From contig OX421508.1 of the NCBI GenBank assembly GCA_949126835.1, forward strand, positions 13,408,272 to 13,472,271: DNA of 64,000 bases, in the 5' to 3' direction. A program made the translations under genes and the position numbers. Below are positions 37,210 through 49,410 of the stretch, one piece after another. Within the stretch, counting starts at the first letter, position 1. Each line of letters begins with the position of its first letter. Below the pieces are notes generated by a model. That model worked only from the letters and a program-made list of their open reading frames with translations, ran no database searches and had not been told where the DNA came from. This DNA comes from Anisus vortex. Taxonomy: Eukaryota > Mollusca > Gastropoda > Planorbidae.

Positions 37210-37834
37210 TGTTACGAATCTCGGTCATAAATGAATGACGTAGTAAGGCATTGACCTCTTAACAAGTGCGTATCAGAGTCCAAAGCGACCAAGGTTTGAC
37301 CTTTATGCCCTGAGGGCAGTTTAAATAAAATAATTCGTTCAAATCCCGTGGAAATTGGGGGATAATTCTGGATCGTAGTAATTATAGAGAAAGAGGTTAA
37401 AATGCGTATTAAGACCCTGTAGAATCTTCGATGATAGTTTTCTTTGTAAAGTTCCTACCTCCTTAAAGTTAGTTCAGTTTAAACGTTTGTAGAGTGAAGT
37501 CGCTATATTCATACATGTACATATAATGCCATTTTATTGATACTTATGTTGCCACCAGTTGATGAAGTTTATTGATCGTTTATATTGAGTCTACAATTTA
37601 AATAAAATTGTTTATTCAACAACTGGAGTTGTTTGATCTATCGTTGTTGAGAAAGGTGTTGAAGATAATTATCACGAATATAACTACATTACTGCATAGA
37701 CCTGTCAGTCAAGGAACCCCTAGCTTGGGCTACAGATTAGCAGAATCTAGAGACTTCTAATAAAGATACAACTATATTCATTGAATCCGATTTAACGAGT
37801 CGTAATAATAGTCAACCTAAAGAGGTCCATAACA
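37210..37834 (+). repeat. 3' LTR
   Basis: 625 bp; matches the 5' LTR except for one missing A. It is followed by ATGC, the second copy of the target duplication. Confidence 0.95.
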
Positions 37835-40157
37835 ATGCAGAGATCAAATGTTTCATTTAGGCTTGGACACATACCATGTCACATTTAAATATATCAAGAC
37901 ATGTGTAGACACATCTAGACAGACTACAACACAAGTAGAGTCATTTAGACATATTTGGGCACATCTAGACATTTAGACACACCTGTATGTATTTAGACAT
38001 ACATATCATCTTATCTTATAATTATATCAGGTGATCTTTTTTGAATAATATTGTTAGCTCATTGTTGGGCTTAATGTTGAGATCAATGTTTGGGCTCATT
38101 TTTTGGGCTTATTGTTGAGATCAATGTTTGGGCTTATTGTTGGCTCATTGTGGAGCTTTTTGTTGAGATCAATATTTGGGCTCATTTTTGGGCTTATTGT
38201 TGGGCTCATTTTTACTAATTTTAACACACACAAAGCACTCAACACACTAATCTCAATGTTAGTTGTGTAGATTTAGTGGTTTTCTTTGACACCAGTAATT
38301 CAGTTTAAAATAATAGATCTGTGGGTTTACCCAATCACCCCCCCCCCTTTTTCCCTATTGCATATGTTACCTGAGCCCATGGTAAGTAGCTCATTTAGCC
38401 AGACTCAATCCATTGTCTATATTCCCAGAGTATATTCCTAGACAGTATTCCTAGACTGTATCCCTAGACTATATCCCTAGACTTTATCCCTAGACTATAT
38501 CCCTAGACTATATCCCAGTAATATTTGTATAACAACTTGAATCTGAGGAAGCTTTTGTTTAATTAATGTTGTTATATTTACTAATCTCTTTTAAGACAAT
38601 TGCCTTTTTACAAAACACTCAAACTTTTTGGCAATTCCATAAGTGTCTTGAATTGTGTCTTCAAAGAGCTACTAGGATAATAGTAGACATTGTTGAAATG
38701 ACTAACTTGTGCTTTTTGTTGAAATGACTAACTTGTGTGTTATGTGTTTATATACTCAAAAGCTTACCCACACAATATAGAACATTATAAAATCATATTT
38801 ATCACATCTCTTGAGTTCTCCAATTCTAAAATCTTCATATTTCATCAAAGTTTCAATAAACAAACTATAATTCCTTTTTAAAAATATAAAATGTATGTAT
38901 AAGGTTAGCAGACATTTTTGTCTAGCATGTAAGCTCAGTTATTTCTTGAACAATTTCAAAAATGATGCAATCAGTAAGTTGTATATTGGTCAAAGAAATA
39001 AACATCTACATTTCAATCTCATTGATCAGTGGAATTTGAGAAAACAAATGTCATTATAAACATGATTTATAAGGAATTCAGCACAATATTTTTAAATAAA
39101 AAATATCCAAATATTTGTTTGTAACATATCATCATAAAAAGAAGAGACCATTTGTTTATTGGAAGTGTTTGATTACATTGGTGTCTTTAAAGTTGTATGT
39201 GTCTTCATCTCCAACTGTACCATTCTTTTTCCATGTGTTTATATGATAGGTGTGTCCTTTAGTATAAATGCCAGATTTTTTATTATAATAGTCACTGATC
39301 TTAGTTTGAGTTAATAATTATTTCTTTCATTTCACACTTCACTTTTGTTTCTTTTGCTTCCATTTTTTATTTGACTTGTTGTTATATATATATATATATC
39401 ATTAAATAAGTACATTAAGATGTAGATTTATTTACTTATTTTTATATGCAATAAATCTTTATAATTTAGATGTTTATAAAAAGTTAAGCACTAGTTTCTA
39501 ATTTTAGTTAACATAATCAAATGTGTCATGTTTACATTTTCCATAATAAGTTTAGCAAAACTGCAGTAGAAGCTAGACATTACAGCTAGATATATATATA
39601 ATGTTGTTTTTTTTTCACCTAAACTTTGTGTTTTTCTTGCATTGGACATTTTTCTAACCCTTAACCCCGCCCCACCTGCTCGCCACCCAGCACTGATAGT
39701 TTTTTAAAAGAAGAACAAAAGTCTAACACCAAAACCTAAAAGCCAAATTTTGTAAATCCAAAAATGCTTTTGACTGGAGATTTTGTGTGGCTTGTGTGAG
39801 CCTATTGTACCAGCCGGCATCTTGTCTTACTTACAGTAATATTAACCTTAGTTCAGATATTTAGGCCAAACTGATGCTTTTCTTCAAGAAAATTTAATCT
39901 CTACCCAAAGAAACAACTTGTATGCCACAATGCATTAAATTTCAAACTAAAAAAGGGTAATAATGTCAAGGCCTAGCAACCAGAAAAAGTAGTTTAAAAA
40001 AAAAGAATTCTAGCATCATTTTGGCTGTGTGTGTTTTAGGAAAGGGCTGGAGGAGGCTGTATAACACTGATGTGGTCAATTTGCTTTTTTTTTTTTTTTA
40101 AACTCTATACTAATAACTTGCATGGTTTCTTTTTTGTTTTCTCTTTGTGCCTGTGAG
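37835..40157. other. intron with small repeats
   Basis: Diverged TTGGGCTTATTGTTGAGATC units at about 38045-38215, CCCTAGACTATAT units at 38420-38515, and an (AT)n at 39384-39402. No gene seen. Confidence 0.7.
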
Positions 40158-40214
40158 GCGGGAACAAAGACAGTAGCTGTACCTACAGTAATTCCTGGAC
40201 AATACTCTTATTTG
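40158..40214 (+). CDS. mbl: mbl 57-nt candidate cassette exon
   Basis: 57 nt, phase 0/0, encoding a 19-residue linker peptide (AGTKTVAVPTVIPGQYSYL). A long T-rich tract ends in TGTGAG before it and the donor is GTCAGT. The VIPGQ motif resembles the VISGQ-type sequence that follows ZnF2 in insect muscleblind. A TGCATG hexamer (the Rbfox site in other animals) sits at 40119-40124, about 35 nt upstream of the acceptor, a position usually linked to skipping. Called from coding-like composition, in-frame fit between neighbours and splice signals. Confidence 0.68.
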
Positions 40215-40249
40215 GTCAGTTTGCTTTTAATTTTTTGTTTTTTTTTCCT

Positions 40250-40500
40250 AATGGCCTTGTGTCTGTGTGTCTTGGTACTGTGTTGCTTTGTGTCCATGTG
40301 TCCACTGTGTTTTGGTACTGTGTTGCTTTGTGTCCATGTGTCCACTGTGTCTTAATACTGTGATGCTTTGTGTCCATGTGTCCACTGTTTTGGTACTATG
40401 TTGCTTTGTGTCCATGTGTCTAGAGTGTCCACTGTGTCTTGGCATTATGTTGCTTGTGTCCACTGTCCACTGTGTCTTGATACCGTGGTGATGCTTTGTG
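40250..40500. repeat. 40-bp minisatellite
   Basis: About five units with TGTTGCTTTGTGTCCATGTG and TCCACTGTGTCTTGGTACTG; starts 36 bp after the 57-nt exon. Confidence 0.88.
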
Positions 40501-41902
40501 TCTGTCTGGTGGTCATTCAGCTTCAGGCAGGTGTGTGTGTGTGTTTGTGGAGGGGGGGGGGGGTAATTTGTTAAGTATGTTTAATAGTAGCTCACTGATG
40601 TCTTCAAGTATTACAGAGAAACCAATCTATCGCTAAATAACTCAAATATTCCTTAAGTAATACAGCAAACCAATCTGTACCCAAGTCACAAAGGTAATTG
40701 CTATTCACTAACCTATACCCAAGTCGCTAATCTTTGACTAAGTAATAATTTTGTAAAAATAATGAACACTTCCTTCATGATGATTGTATTAATCTAGAGG
40801 GGAGTTAATTTCGGTTTACAAGTATTTTAGAAGCACTCTGACCGCCAGGCAATACATATCTATATGTAACTGTAACTTTATTTATTGTCAATAATTTCCA
40901 TTTCTACCTATCTGATGACTTTCTCACATTAACATTTAATTGATTCAAGCTTCTGCTATTTCCACATAGCCATTCATTACTGCTTTTCATATATAGCTTG
41001 CATACTTTGTTCAATTTTTGCTTTGGAGCATGTCCTTCAGATTTCAATCTAGATCACAACCAAATTCCATGCAATTTGACGGAGCCTCACTTTCATATCT
41101 ATGCCTTTTTGCATATCAATATTTTGTGTCTTTTATTTCTTACCAAGAATTATTTTATTTTTACATTTCTATGATGGATGTAAAAAATATATTTTTGTTT
41201 TGTTCATTCTTTAGAAAGTGTATTATTTTTTTCTTTACATAATTTGAGTTTTTTGTTTGTGTAAGCAGCATCATTGAATGTAGACTCTTGTTAAACACTG
41301 CATGGATGTTTTACAATTAGTTTTTCTAGTGGACATCTGGTCATTGAGTTGACAAAATAAAGATGCCTTATATTTAAATAAAGAAACACTGATGACCTTT
41401 AACATTCAATAAAATATTACTATATGGTGGATATGTCTAGGTTAAAAAAACTATTTTTTTTTATTGAAGTGGGGGAGACTGAAAATTATAAAATGTAATT
41501 AGACATTTAACCACCCCTCCCCTCTTAGCTTTCCCCATCAAGACAATAATGAATAAATAAATAAAACATAGATCCATGCAGTGTTAAACATTACTTTTCT
41601 TCTTCAAGTAAAATGACTTTAAAAAAGAATCATTAAGTGTCATTGTAAAACCAGATCAATAAAGATAACTTTGTTATATTTTAAATTTAGATTTTTAAAT
41701 ATTAAGGCAGTATTGTTATACATTATTTATGGTATATGATTTTCTCAATAAAATGATTGTATGTACATGAAATACTAGAAACTGTATTTACTGAGCCAAG
41801 CTTGCCTATGTTGCATTTTATGCTTTATGTCGGCATGTGGGCCCTTCCATTTCTTTTTTTTTAACACTTGTTTTTGTCCATGCTTGTTTTTGTTTTCTGT
41901 AG
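40501..41902. other. intron, no gene
   Basis: (GT)n/G-run at 40530-40562 and AT-rich unique sequence. Confidence 0.5.
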
Positions 41903-41986
41903 GCCCATCCCAGCGGTACGCCGACCATCCTGAGACCTGCAGCCCTGCAACCAGCAACTGCTGCAGCTCCCACCCCTTTTGACGCT
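41903..41986 (+). CDS. mbl: mbl linker exon (Ala/Pro-rich)
   Basis: 84 nt, phase 0/0, with a strong acceptor (TGTTTTCTGTAG) and GTAAGC donor. It encodes a 28-residue A/P/T-rich linker starting AHPSGTPTILRP and ending TPFDA. Low-complexity linkers of this kind separate the two finger pairs in MBNL proteins and give the spacing needed to bind distant YGCY sites. GC-rich third positions contrast with the AT-rich intron around it. Confidence 0.88.
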
Positions 41987-42099
41987 GTAAGCTTTCTGTC
42001 TTCTAACAGTGCTTTGTGTCTTGTGTCCGCAAGGGTTTGAAGAACTGCTGCGTTTGGTTACTTCAAATCATGTGTGGCAATCTTCTGGGCACTTCTAAG

Positions 42100-42300
42100 G
42101 GCAAGCAGAGAGGCTCTCACATTCTAAGCAACTGATTAAACAGGGCAAACAAAGAGGTTCTCACATTCTAAACAACTGATTAAACAGGGCAAACAGAGAG
42201 GTTCTCACATTCTAAACAACTGATTAAACAGGGCAAACAGAGAGGTTCTCACATTCTAAACAACTGATTAAACAGGGCAAACAGAGAGGTTCAAACATTC
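42100..42300. repeat. 44-bp minisatellite
   Basis: Four units with CTGATTAAACAGGGCAAACA and GAGGTTCTCACATTCTAAAC. Confidence 0.92.
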
Positions 42301-42499
42301 TAAACATGATTAAATAATCAACCTTTAAAAAAATGAATTGAGATTTGTTCAATCTTGTTCTTGTTAAAAATCTCCATCTTGCTTGCTCTAAGAACACCAG
42401 CTCCATTGTCATCACATTGGACTTTGGTAAATAATAGATTACTGGCCTTGAATGGACATTTTGTTTTGGCTTGTGCTCTAATCCATACAGTTTTATTGC

Positions 42500-42640
42500 A
42501 TGCTCAGTCTGCTTCATTTAAACATCTTAGTGAAATATTTCATCCATGTCTGCTTCATTCAAAAAACTTATTGAAATATTTCATACATGCTTGCTTCATT
42601 CAAACAGCTTAGTGAAATATTTCAACCATGTTTGCATTTT
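42500..42640. repeat. 39-bp minisatellite
   Basis: Three to four units with TGCTTCATTCAAA and GAAATATTTCATCCATG. Confidence 0.85.
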
Positions 42641-42999
42641 AGTGTTTAACCCATTTCTCTCATTCATTTTCATCATTTACAGTTTACAAAACAACTACTT
42701 TTCCTGTACTTTTTTTTAAGCCGTGACATAAATATCATGACACAAAAATTGGAAAAGCTTGTTTACAAAATTAATTTTTAAAACAAATTCCTTTTCTCAA
42801 AAATAGTTTTAAAAAAAAAGTATCAATTGTTTTTTTTTACTGGAAATTTGAAAAAAAATAATTGAGAAACAAACTTTTGATCTTGATTTCTTGACTAATA
42901 CTTCCATTTAACCAACACTTGAACATTACTGTGTAAGTGTCAACTGAAGAGGAATAAAATGTTCTTTATCTATATTTGTCTATATTCTCTTGTTCTCAG

Positions 43000-43173
43000 A
43001 CACACTACCCAGGCCTCCAGACACTATCAGCCGTCCCAGCCCAGCCTCAGAACCCAGCCTACAACCATTACATCACGTCCTTGGCCATGCAGCCCAGCCC
43101 TGATCCTTCATCTGTGATGCCTCCAAATATGATTCCTACATCAGCCAAAACAGTCAGAGCAGATAAGTTTGAG
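43000..43173 (+). CDS. mbl: mbl linker exon ending before ZnF3
   Basis: 174 nt, phase 0/0; acceptor CTTGTTCTCAG, donor GTATTT. It encodes 58 residues, P/S/Q-rich, ending KTVRADKFE. The end matches the human MBNL1 linker end (KLMRTDRLE) that is spliced directly to the VCRE start of ZnF3, so the exon border is conserved. In this gene an extra 81-nt exon lies between it and ZnF3. Confidence 0.93.
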
Positions 43174-43987
43174 GTATTTCTCCCAGCCCTCCACCACCTT
43201 ACTGTCTTTGATGTTTTCTTTAAACTATATAGAAATATAGAACTAAAGATTTCTATAGCAGGCCATTGTTATTGTACAGGAGTTTAAAGTAGAAAGAAAT
43301 GTTTAGGTCATTGTAAACATACTTGCATGATTTGTTGTTTAATCTCTGTGTGTGTGTGGATTCCAACTATATCAATTAAAACAAAATGCTTTTTTAACCC
43401 TTCCACCACCATCACCTAAACAGTGGAGCAGTGTTATTTTATCTTCATCTCTCTTCTCAGAATTCATTTGAAAACAAAAAATAGTTTTTTAAAGGTTTGA
43501 AATTGTAGTAAGTTTTTTTTCACATAATTCAAAGTTTCAATTGATTAATTTTTTTCCACTTAATTCAATAGCTACCATGGCATTTTCCACTGTACAGCCA
43601 GCACTTTTTCATGACTTTTTACATAGGCCCAAAGCAGTCAACACTTTTTTACAGCTTTAATTATATATAAAGCTCTAAGTGTTACATATTTAAATGATCA
43701 GAAATGAAAGCTTATCTACAATATACTAATATAACTTTTTAAAATTCTATAATAAGTTTGAAAGTAAAGGTGAAAGTAAGAATTTTGTTTTAGAAATAAC
43801 AGCAAAGAAAAAAAAGAAACATTCCCACTTACAGTCTAATATCTCTGCAAATAATAATTTGAATTAAAAAAAAACTTTGTGATCCTATTTGAGAAATCAT
43901 TTGAAACACTCGCTTCAAATTTTATTTATTTTTTGTTCACAAATAACAAAGATACACACACAAAACTAAACACAAGTAAAGTAACAA

Positions 43988-44118
43988 TACTGAGGGCAAT
44001 ACTGAGGGCAATACTGAGGGCAATACTGAGGGCAATTCTGAGGGCAATACTGAGGGCAATACTGAGGGGCAATACTGAGGGCTATACTGAGGGGCAATAC
44101 TGAGGGCAATACTGAGGG
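43988..44118. repeat. 12-bp minisatellite
   Basis: About eleven units of ATACTGAGGGCA. Confidence 0.93.
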
Positions 44119-44839
44119 AAAAAATGGAAAATTAAATTAGACATCGCAAAAAAATCATTTTTAAACACAAAAAACATGTTTTCCAGTTAATATTTATTTA
44201 TATATATTTACATTTTAAAAGAACGAATCCCAAAGTAGACGATTCAAAACAAGGAATTTGGTTTATTAAATCTTGGATTGGATTTAGAAATAATAAATAT
44301 ATAAGGGTTTCCGATGCGGCAGTGGTGGTAGTTATTCAGTTAAACTTGTTAACTAACTTCAGTTAAAATAAAAACAAACATTAAAAAAATATTTATAATA
44401 ATGTGCATGATATGAAACAGTTTAATCTGTATCTATCATCTTCAGTTGATGTTTTATGGTTTATTATTCAAATCTGCATGACTTGTCCAAATGTTTATAA
44501 ATTCAAATGGGATAAAACCAGCATACTGAAACAAACTCAACAGTTTAAACTGACTGTATTATTAAACCATAGTGTGTTAGATAAAGTGTGACATTTATTT
44601 TAAAACAGAAGTAGTATTGCAGAGAAAAAACTTCCTTTCTTTAAAACTAACTGGCCAGTGTTACAGTTACTTCTTCTCTTGTCTAAATATAATAGAATAA
44701 ATTGAAATATTTCATTAATTGACAAAACATTACATTTTGTTTAGCTATCTTTCTGCTGGCAGTAATATTTCTAGTTGTTCTAAGAAGAAAAATACATCAA
44801 GTATTCTCTGGGAAATGGATTAGTTGTAACTATCAACTT

Positions 44840-45140
44840 TGACTAGATAAATCTATATGACATGACAAATCTATATGTCGTGATAAATCTATTTGACATG
44901 CTAAATCTATAGGTCTTGATAAATCTATTTGACATGCTAAATCTATATGACATGCTAAATATAAATGACATGCTAAATCAATATGACATGCTAAATCTAT
45001 ATGACATGCTAAATCTATGACATGAATTGACATGATAAATCTATACGACATGATAAATTTATATGATATGATAAATCTATATGACATGATAAATCTAGAT
45101 GACATGATAAATCTAGATGACATGATAACTCTATATGATA
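44840..45140. repeat. 18-bp minisatellite
   Basis: About 16 diverged units of GACATGATAAATCTATAT. Confidence 0.9.
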
Positions 45141-46239
45141 AAACCAAGAGCCACAGCTCTGATTAGCATGATAGAAAACATGCAATATTTCTGTACTGGT
45201 CATCAAGCTTTTACTTAAAAAAACTTATGTTGTTGTGCTGGTTTCACTCCATGGGTTTTGACTAACATCTCAACAGAATTTAAAGTAATCTAGGATACAT
45301 TTTTACTCCCATTAAGTTTTTTTCTTTTTTTTATCTTAAATCAATTAATTGACTTCAGTTTGTTTTAACATTAACAATTACTTTTAAAGTTAAAAAAACA
45401 AGTTAAAATATTCACTAATAGCAATTTGCTCACAAAATCTCATTTTTTTTAGATGCAACTTTTTTCCCAAAATAAGTTTAATACCTGACTAGTTATACTA
45501 AATATATTATATATATCCTATATTAAAAGTTGAAATCAATGACTTATAGATTGTTGATTGTTGAGGCATATATAAGAGAAATGTTGTAAACAAGGCGGCT
45601 CATTTAATCAACACAACTGAAGAATAATAGTGCTCTGATGGTGTTTTAGTTATGAGAATCATTATTTAAAAAAAAGAAGATTTTTCAGAGCTAGAAGGAT
45701 TTGAAAATTGCTATTGTGTGAAGCTTCCATTATTCCTCATAAAAACTTGAGTCCACATCTCTTATATCTGCTTGGAAATGATTAGCTGCGAGTGTTTAAA
45801 AAAAAACAACAACTAAACTTTACAAATGTAATTACTAATAGTGATTCTAGTTTTAAACACTTTTTTGTATCAATCTATTGGTTGGTAATGGTTGTGTGTT
45901 GCTATTATACAAGATTGGTTTAATTATTTCCTCAAACTTGTATTTTTTTACAAGATACTATTTCTGAGCTTAATTTCAAACTAAAGTTATGGTCATTTGA
46001 TTTTTCAAATATATAAAAAAATTTCTTTTTTGAAGATTTCAAGAAAGAGAATGCCCTTGTATCAGTTTACAACTTTGTACTTTTGCTCGTATCCATAGCA
46101 ACACACACCATTATGGCTACCAGTTTCTGTTTTTTGATTGGTTGCTTTTTATTTTTTTTTATTGTTGCTGCTGTCGTGATGTTGTTTGTTGTTTTTGTTT
46201 TTTTATAAGTTTGTTGTGTTTAATAATCTCCTCTTGTAG

Positions 46240-46320
46240 AGCACATCAGAAAATGGTGACCCAGTGACCTCTCACGCATCATTGATGGACACATTTAGTT
46301 TCCCCACTTACATCCCACAG
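46240..46320 (+). CDS. mbl: mbl 81-nt cassette exon before ZnF3
   Basis: 81 nt, phase 0/0, encoding 27 residues (begins STSENGDPVTSHAS, ends FPTYIPQ). Acceptor CTCCTCTTGTAG, donor GTTAGT. It is inserted between ...ADKFE and VCREFQ, which are directly joined in vertebrate MBNL, so it is best read as an optional exon. A TTGCTGCTGT stretch at 46165-46174 offers YGCY sites about 65 nt upstream of the acceptor, where muscleblind itself could act. Confidence 0.85.
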
Positions 46321-47068
46321 GTTAGTCCATCCCACAATCCATCAGATAAATACATTGAATAGAAACAAAAATTTCTTTGGCTTTGACATCAAAGCTTGTA
46401 GCGAATGTAAATTTTTCTTTTAATGCTGTTAGGGACCTTTTTAGTTTACATGCAAGCTTAGCTGATCATTTTTATCTGCCAGATTTTTTTTTAATTGGCA
46501 TTTTTTTAAATAAAAAAAGGTTCTTAAGCCAAAAAAGATGTTTTAATTTTATTTTTGGTTTAAAACCTATATTTTTTTGTGTACAAAGCTACATTATTTG
46601 AATGAAAAGTGCCACTTGTTTCAGCTTTTGATATTTTACTAAATGCTGATTTATTTGTCTTTTTAATGCTACATAAATGCTTCACGTATTCTTGTTTTCT
46701 GTAACCATTGCATGGCTGTTAAATGCTTGCTGGCTTGTTACCTTCTGGAAGAGTTAAAAAAAAGCTACAGCTAAGTCTTTGGATTCTTGTGTGGAAAAAT
46801 CCTGATAGTATTTTTTGCTTTACTTTGATTTTAGTCATACATTTATTTTTATGTAAATATTTAGTACAAGCTTATTTTTTTTAAAGATATTTATTGCTAG
46901 TTTTTTTTTACATTAATTTTTTTTTGGTAATTGTTAATGTTATTTAAATTCATTATATTACCATTTGCTTTTTTTTGGAAACGTTTAATCCTAATTGAGC
47001 TTTTTGCTTGTAATTTTAAGTATCATTAAGTATCTATTTGTATTTCTCTTCCATTCTCTATGTTCCAG
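46321..47068. other. intron before ZnF3-4 exon
   Basis: T-rich, no repeat array, no gene. Confidence 0.5.
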
Positions 47069-47326
47069 GTATGTCGTGAGTTCCAGCGAGGTACTTGCTC
47101 GCGGGCTACTTCAGAATGTCGCTACGCTCACCCCGCAGAGCACATTGCGGTAGACTCCACTGACAATCACGTAACGGTCTGTATGGATTTTATAAAGAGC
47201 AAGTGTACGAGAGACCAATGTAAATACTTCCATCCGCCCAGCCACCTCCAGGCGCTGGTCCGCGCGGCGCACGCCCGCAACCAGGCGGCTGTCACAAATA
47301 ACTCTTCTGCAAACAGCTCTGCACTG
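47069..47326 (+). CDS. mbl: mbl exon: ZnF3-ZnF4 tandem CCCH pair
   Basis: 258 nt, phase 0/0. It encodes 86 residues with two complete fingers. ZnF3 starts [10 protein letters not shown] and has C-x7-C-x6-C-x3-H. ZnF4 starts [10 protein letters not shown] and has C-x7-C-x4-C-x3-H followed by HPPSHLQAL. Spacing and the linker ([10 protein letters not shown]) match MBNL ZnF3-4 closely, so all zinc ligands are present and RNA binding to YGCY is expected. The end is A/N/S-rich. The donor is the weaker GTAGGC; read-through gives a stop at 47354-47356 after nine extra codons' worth of sequence, a possible short isoform. Confidence 0.97.
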
Positions 47327-48724
47327 GTAGGCCGTAGGAGAGAGTGTGCAGCATAAGCTGTGGCCCTAGCCCCTAAAACATTTGACAACCCTTTAGAAGA
47401 CCAAGAATGAATTCTTTTATTGTTTTGTCATACAACTGTCCAATCATAGAAATTTCTTTAGAGTCTTATTATTAAAAAAATATACTTTCTTGATCAACTC
47501 TTCTAGTAATTTAAGTTTGTAAATGTTTCTTATTATATGAATGGACCTTATGCAGTTAATGACAAGACAATAAAGAGGAATGAAGAACCAAATTCTATAC
47601 ATGTGGAAGGTGGGAAGGAGGGGGTTTGTTAAGGTAATAATAAGATGCTGCACACTATCTCTGCCCAGTCTCTGTTTTTCCACCAATGTTTAATGTTCAT
47701 GATGTCCTTTAGGAACTAAGTGTGTCTCTTGTCCATGGCACATTCCACATTCCCAAATGTCCTGGAAACAAAGTGAATTTTTTTCTTCCTCTCTAGCTTC
47801 AATCTAATCTTTGTGTTTTAAATATCTTAAGGATTCTCAAGTTTGTGTGTATCTGCGTGTGCGTGTGTGTTTAATGCTTTAGCCAGCATAATATCCAGCA
47901 ATCATTATCAGCAGACTTGGCAAAGCCTCTTTATTTGTTTTTTTTTACCAATAGAATTAGTTTTCTTTTTTGAGCTTTAAATTCATTGTAAAAACCACAA
48001 CTGCCAAAAGCTCTAGGAAACAATGACTGCTCCCTCCAGTTTCTGCATCTTTAGTTGACAATAGAAAACCCCAACAATACTCCTCCTTTTTTTTTACTTT
48101 CCATCTTCTTATAAAAGTGCATCCCTTCTTTAATAAGCAAAGAGAAAAACTTAATTGTTAACTGCTGTAATTGTATACATTTGAAATTGCATAGGACTGT
48201 CTTGTATGTCTTGACATTTCTTGATACAAAGCCCAATTACAAATTCAAAGGATATTTGAATATAGTTTTTTTTTTGTTTTTTTTTTTTCCTGAATCCTAA
48301 TAGATGATAAATAAGATCCCAGCTCCACTTTCTAAAAGAATTTTTTCCTAAGGTTATCTAAAGAAAAAAAATGCTAAGTTTTGTTTTTTCTTCTTTCTGT
48401 TATGGTTTTCAAACTTTGTTTTTAATACTGTGTAACCTGTTTGATACTTCAATTTAAAATGAATGTGTTTAGAAGCATGGCGGCAAGAAGGGACTTATTT
48501 ATTAGCACCCTAGACAACATTAAAGTAGTATTCTAGACGGCTAAAACTTTTCTTCAAGAAAATAGAACTTAAAGAAATACTTTCAACTGATCAAAGATTA
48601 ATGAAAGGGAAACATTCAAAATAATTCACTTGTAGTATAAAGCTTAGGGCCTTTTAATAAAGTTTTTTTCATTGGTTAATGACAGAAGTTAAAAAGAAAA
48701 AGGCCATTGTTCATCAGTATGTAG
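47327..48724. other. intron, no gene
   Basis: Unique AT-rich sequence; the first 30 bp can be read as a short C-terminal extension of the ZnF3-4 exon. Confidence 0.5.
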
Positions 48725-49410
48725 AATTGGATTACCCATGTTAATTTGGTGGGTAGAATCCATTTGTTCATGTTAATTTGGTGGGTAGAATCCATTTGTC
48801 CATATTAATTTGGTGGGTAGAATCCATTTGTCCATATTAATTTGTTGGGTAGAATCCATTTGTCCATATTAATTTGTTGGGTAGAATCCATTTGTTCATG
48901 TTAATTTGTTGGGTAGAATCCATTTGTCCATATTAATTTGGTGGGTAGAATCCATTTGTCCATATTAATTTGGTGGGTAGAATCCATTTGTCCATATTAA
49001 TTTGGTGGGTAGAATCCATTTGTCCATATTAATTTGTTGGGTAGAATCCATTTGTCCATATTAATTTGGTGGGTAGAATCCATTTGTCCATATTAATTTG
49101 TTGGGTAGAATCCATTTGTCCATATTAATTTGTTGGGTAGAATCCATTTGTTCATGTTAATTTGGTGGGTAGAATCAGTTTATCCATATTAATTTGGTGG
49201 GTAGAATCCATTTGTTCATGTTAATTTGGTGGGTAGAATCAGTTTGTCCATATTAATTTGGTGGGTAGAATCCATTTGTCCATATTAATTTGTTGGGTAG
49301 AATCCATTTGTCCATATTAATTTGGTGGGTAGAATCCATTTGTTCATGTTAATTTGGTGGGTAGAATCAGTTTATCCATATTAATTTGGTGGGTAGAATC
49401 AATTTGTCTA
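48725..49410. repeat. 32-bp minisatellite
   Basis: About 21 units with GGTGGGTAGAATCCATTTGT and CCATATTAATTT; GGTGGG/GTTGGG and TCCATATT/TTCATGTT variants alternate in blocks. Confidence 0.95.

Larger units (their letters stand above)
31483..37834 (+). mobile_element. young non-autonomous LTR retrotransposon
   Basis: The element is bounded by 626- and 625-bp direct LTRs and a 4-bp target duplication (ATGC at 31479-31482 and 37835-37838). LTRs start TG and end CA. Between them lie one long ORF and 2.2 kb of non-coding AT-rich sequence ending in a purine tract at the 3' LTR. The capsid, zinc knuckle and DTGA protease suggest Ty3/gypsy-related ancestry. No reverse transcriptase or RNase H is encoded, so it must move, if at all, with enzymes from a relative. 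It sits in sense orientation in a muscleblind intron, just after the 29-bp array. Confidence 0.93.
43174..46239. other. intron with two small arrays
   Basis: A 12-bp array (ATACTGAGGGCA) at 43988-44118 and an ~18-bp array (GACATGCTAAATCTATAT) at 44840-45140; otherwise AT-rich. Confidence 0.75.

Noticed and set aside
38370..38390. Six-nt microexon candidate (CCCATG between AG and GTAAGT)
   Set aside because: Too little information; no frame or conservation test possible.
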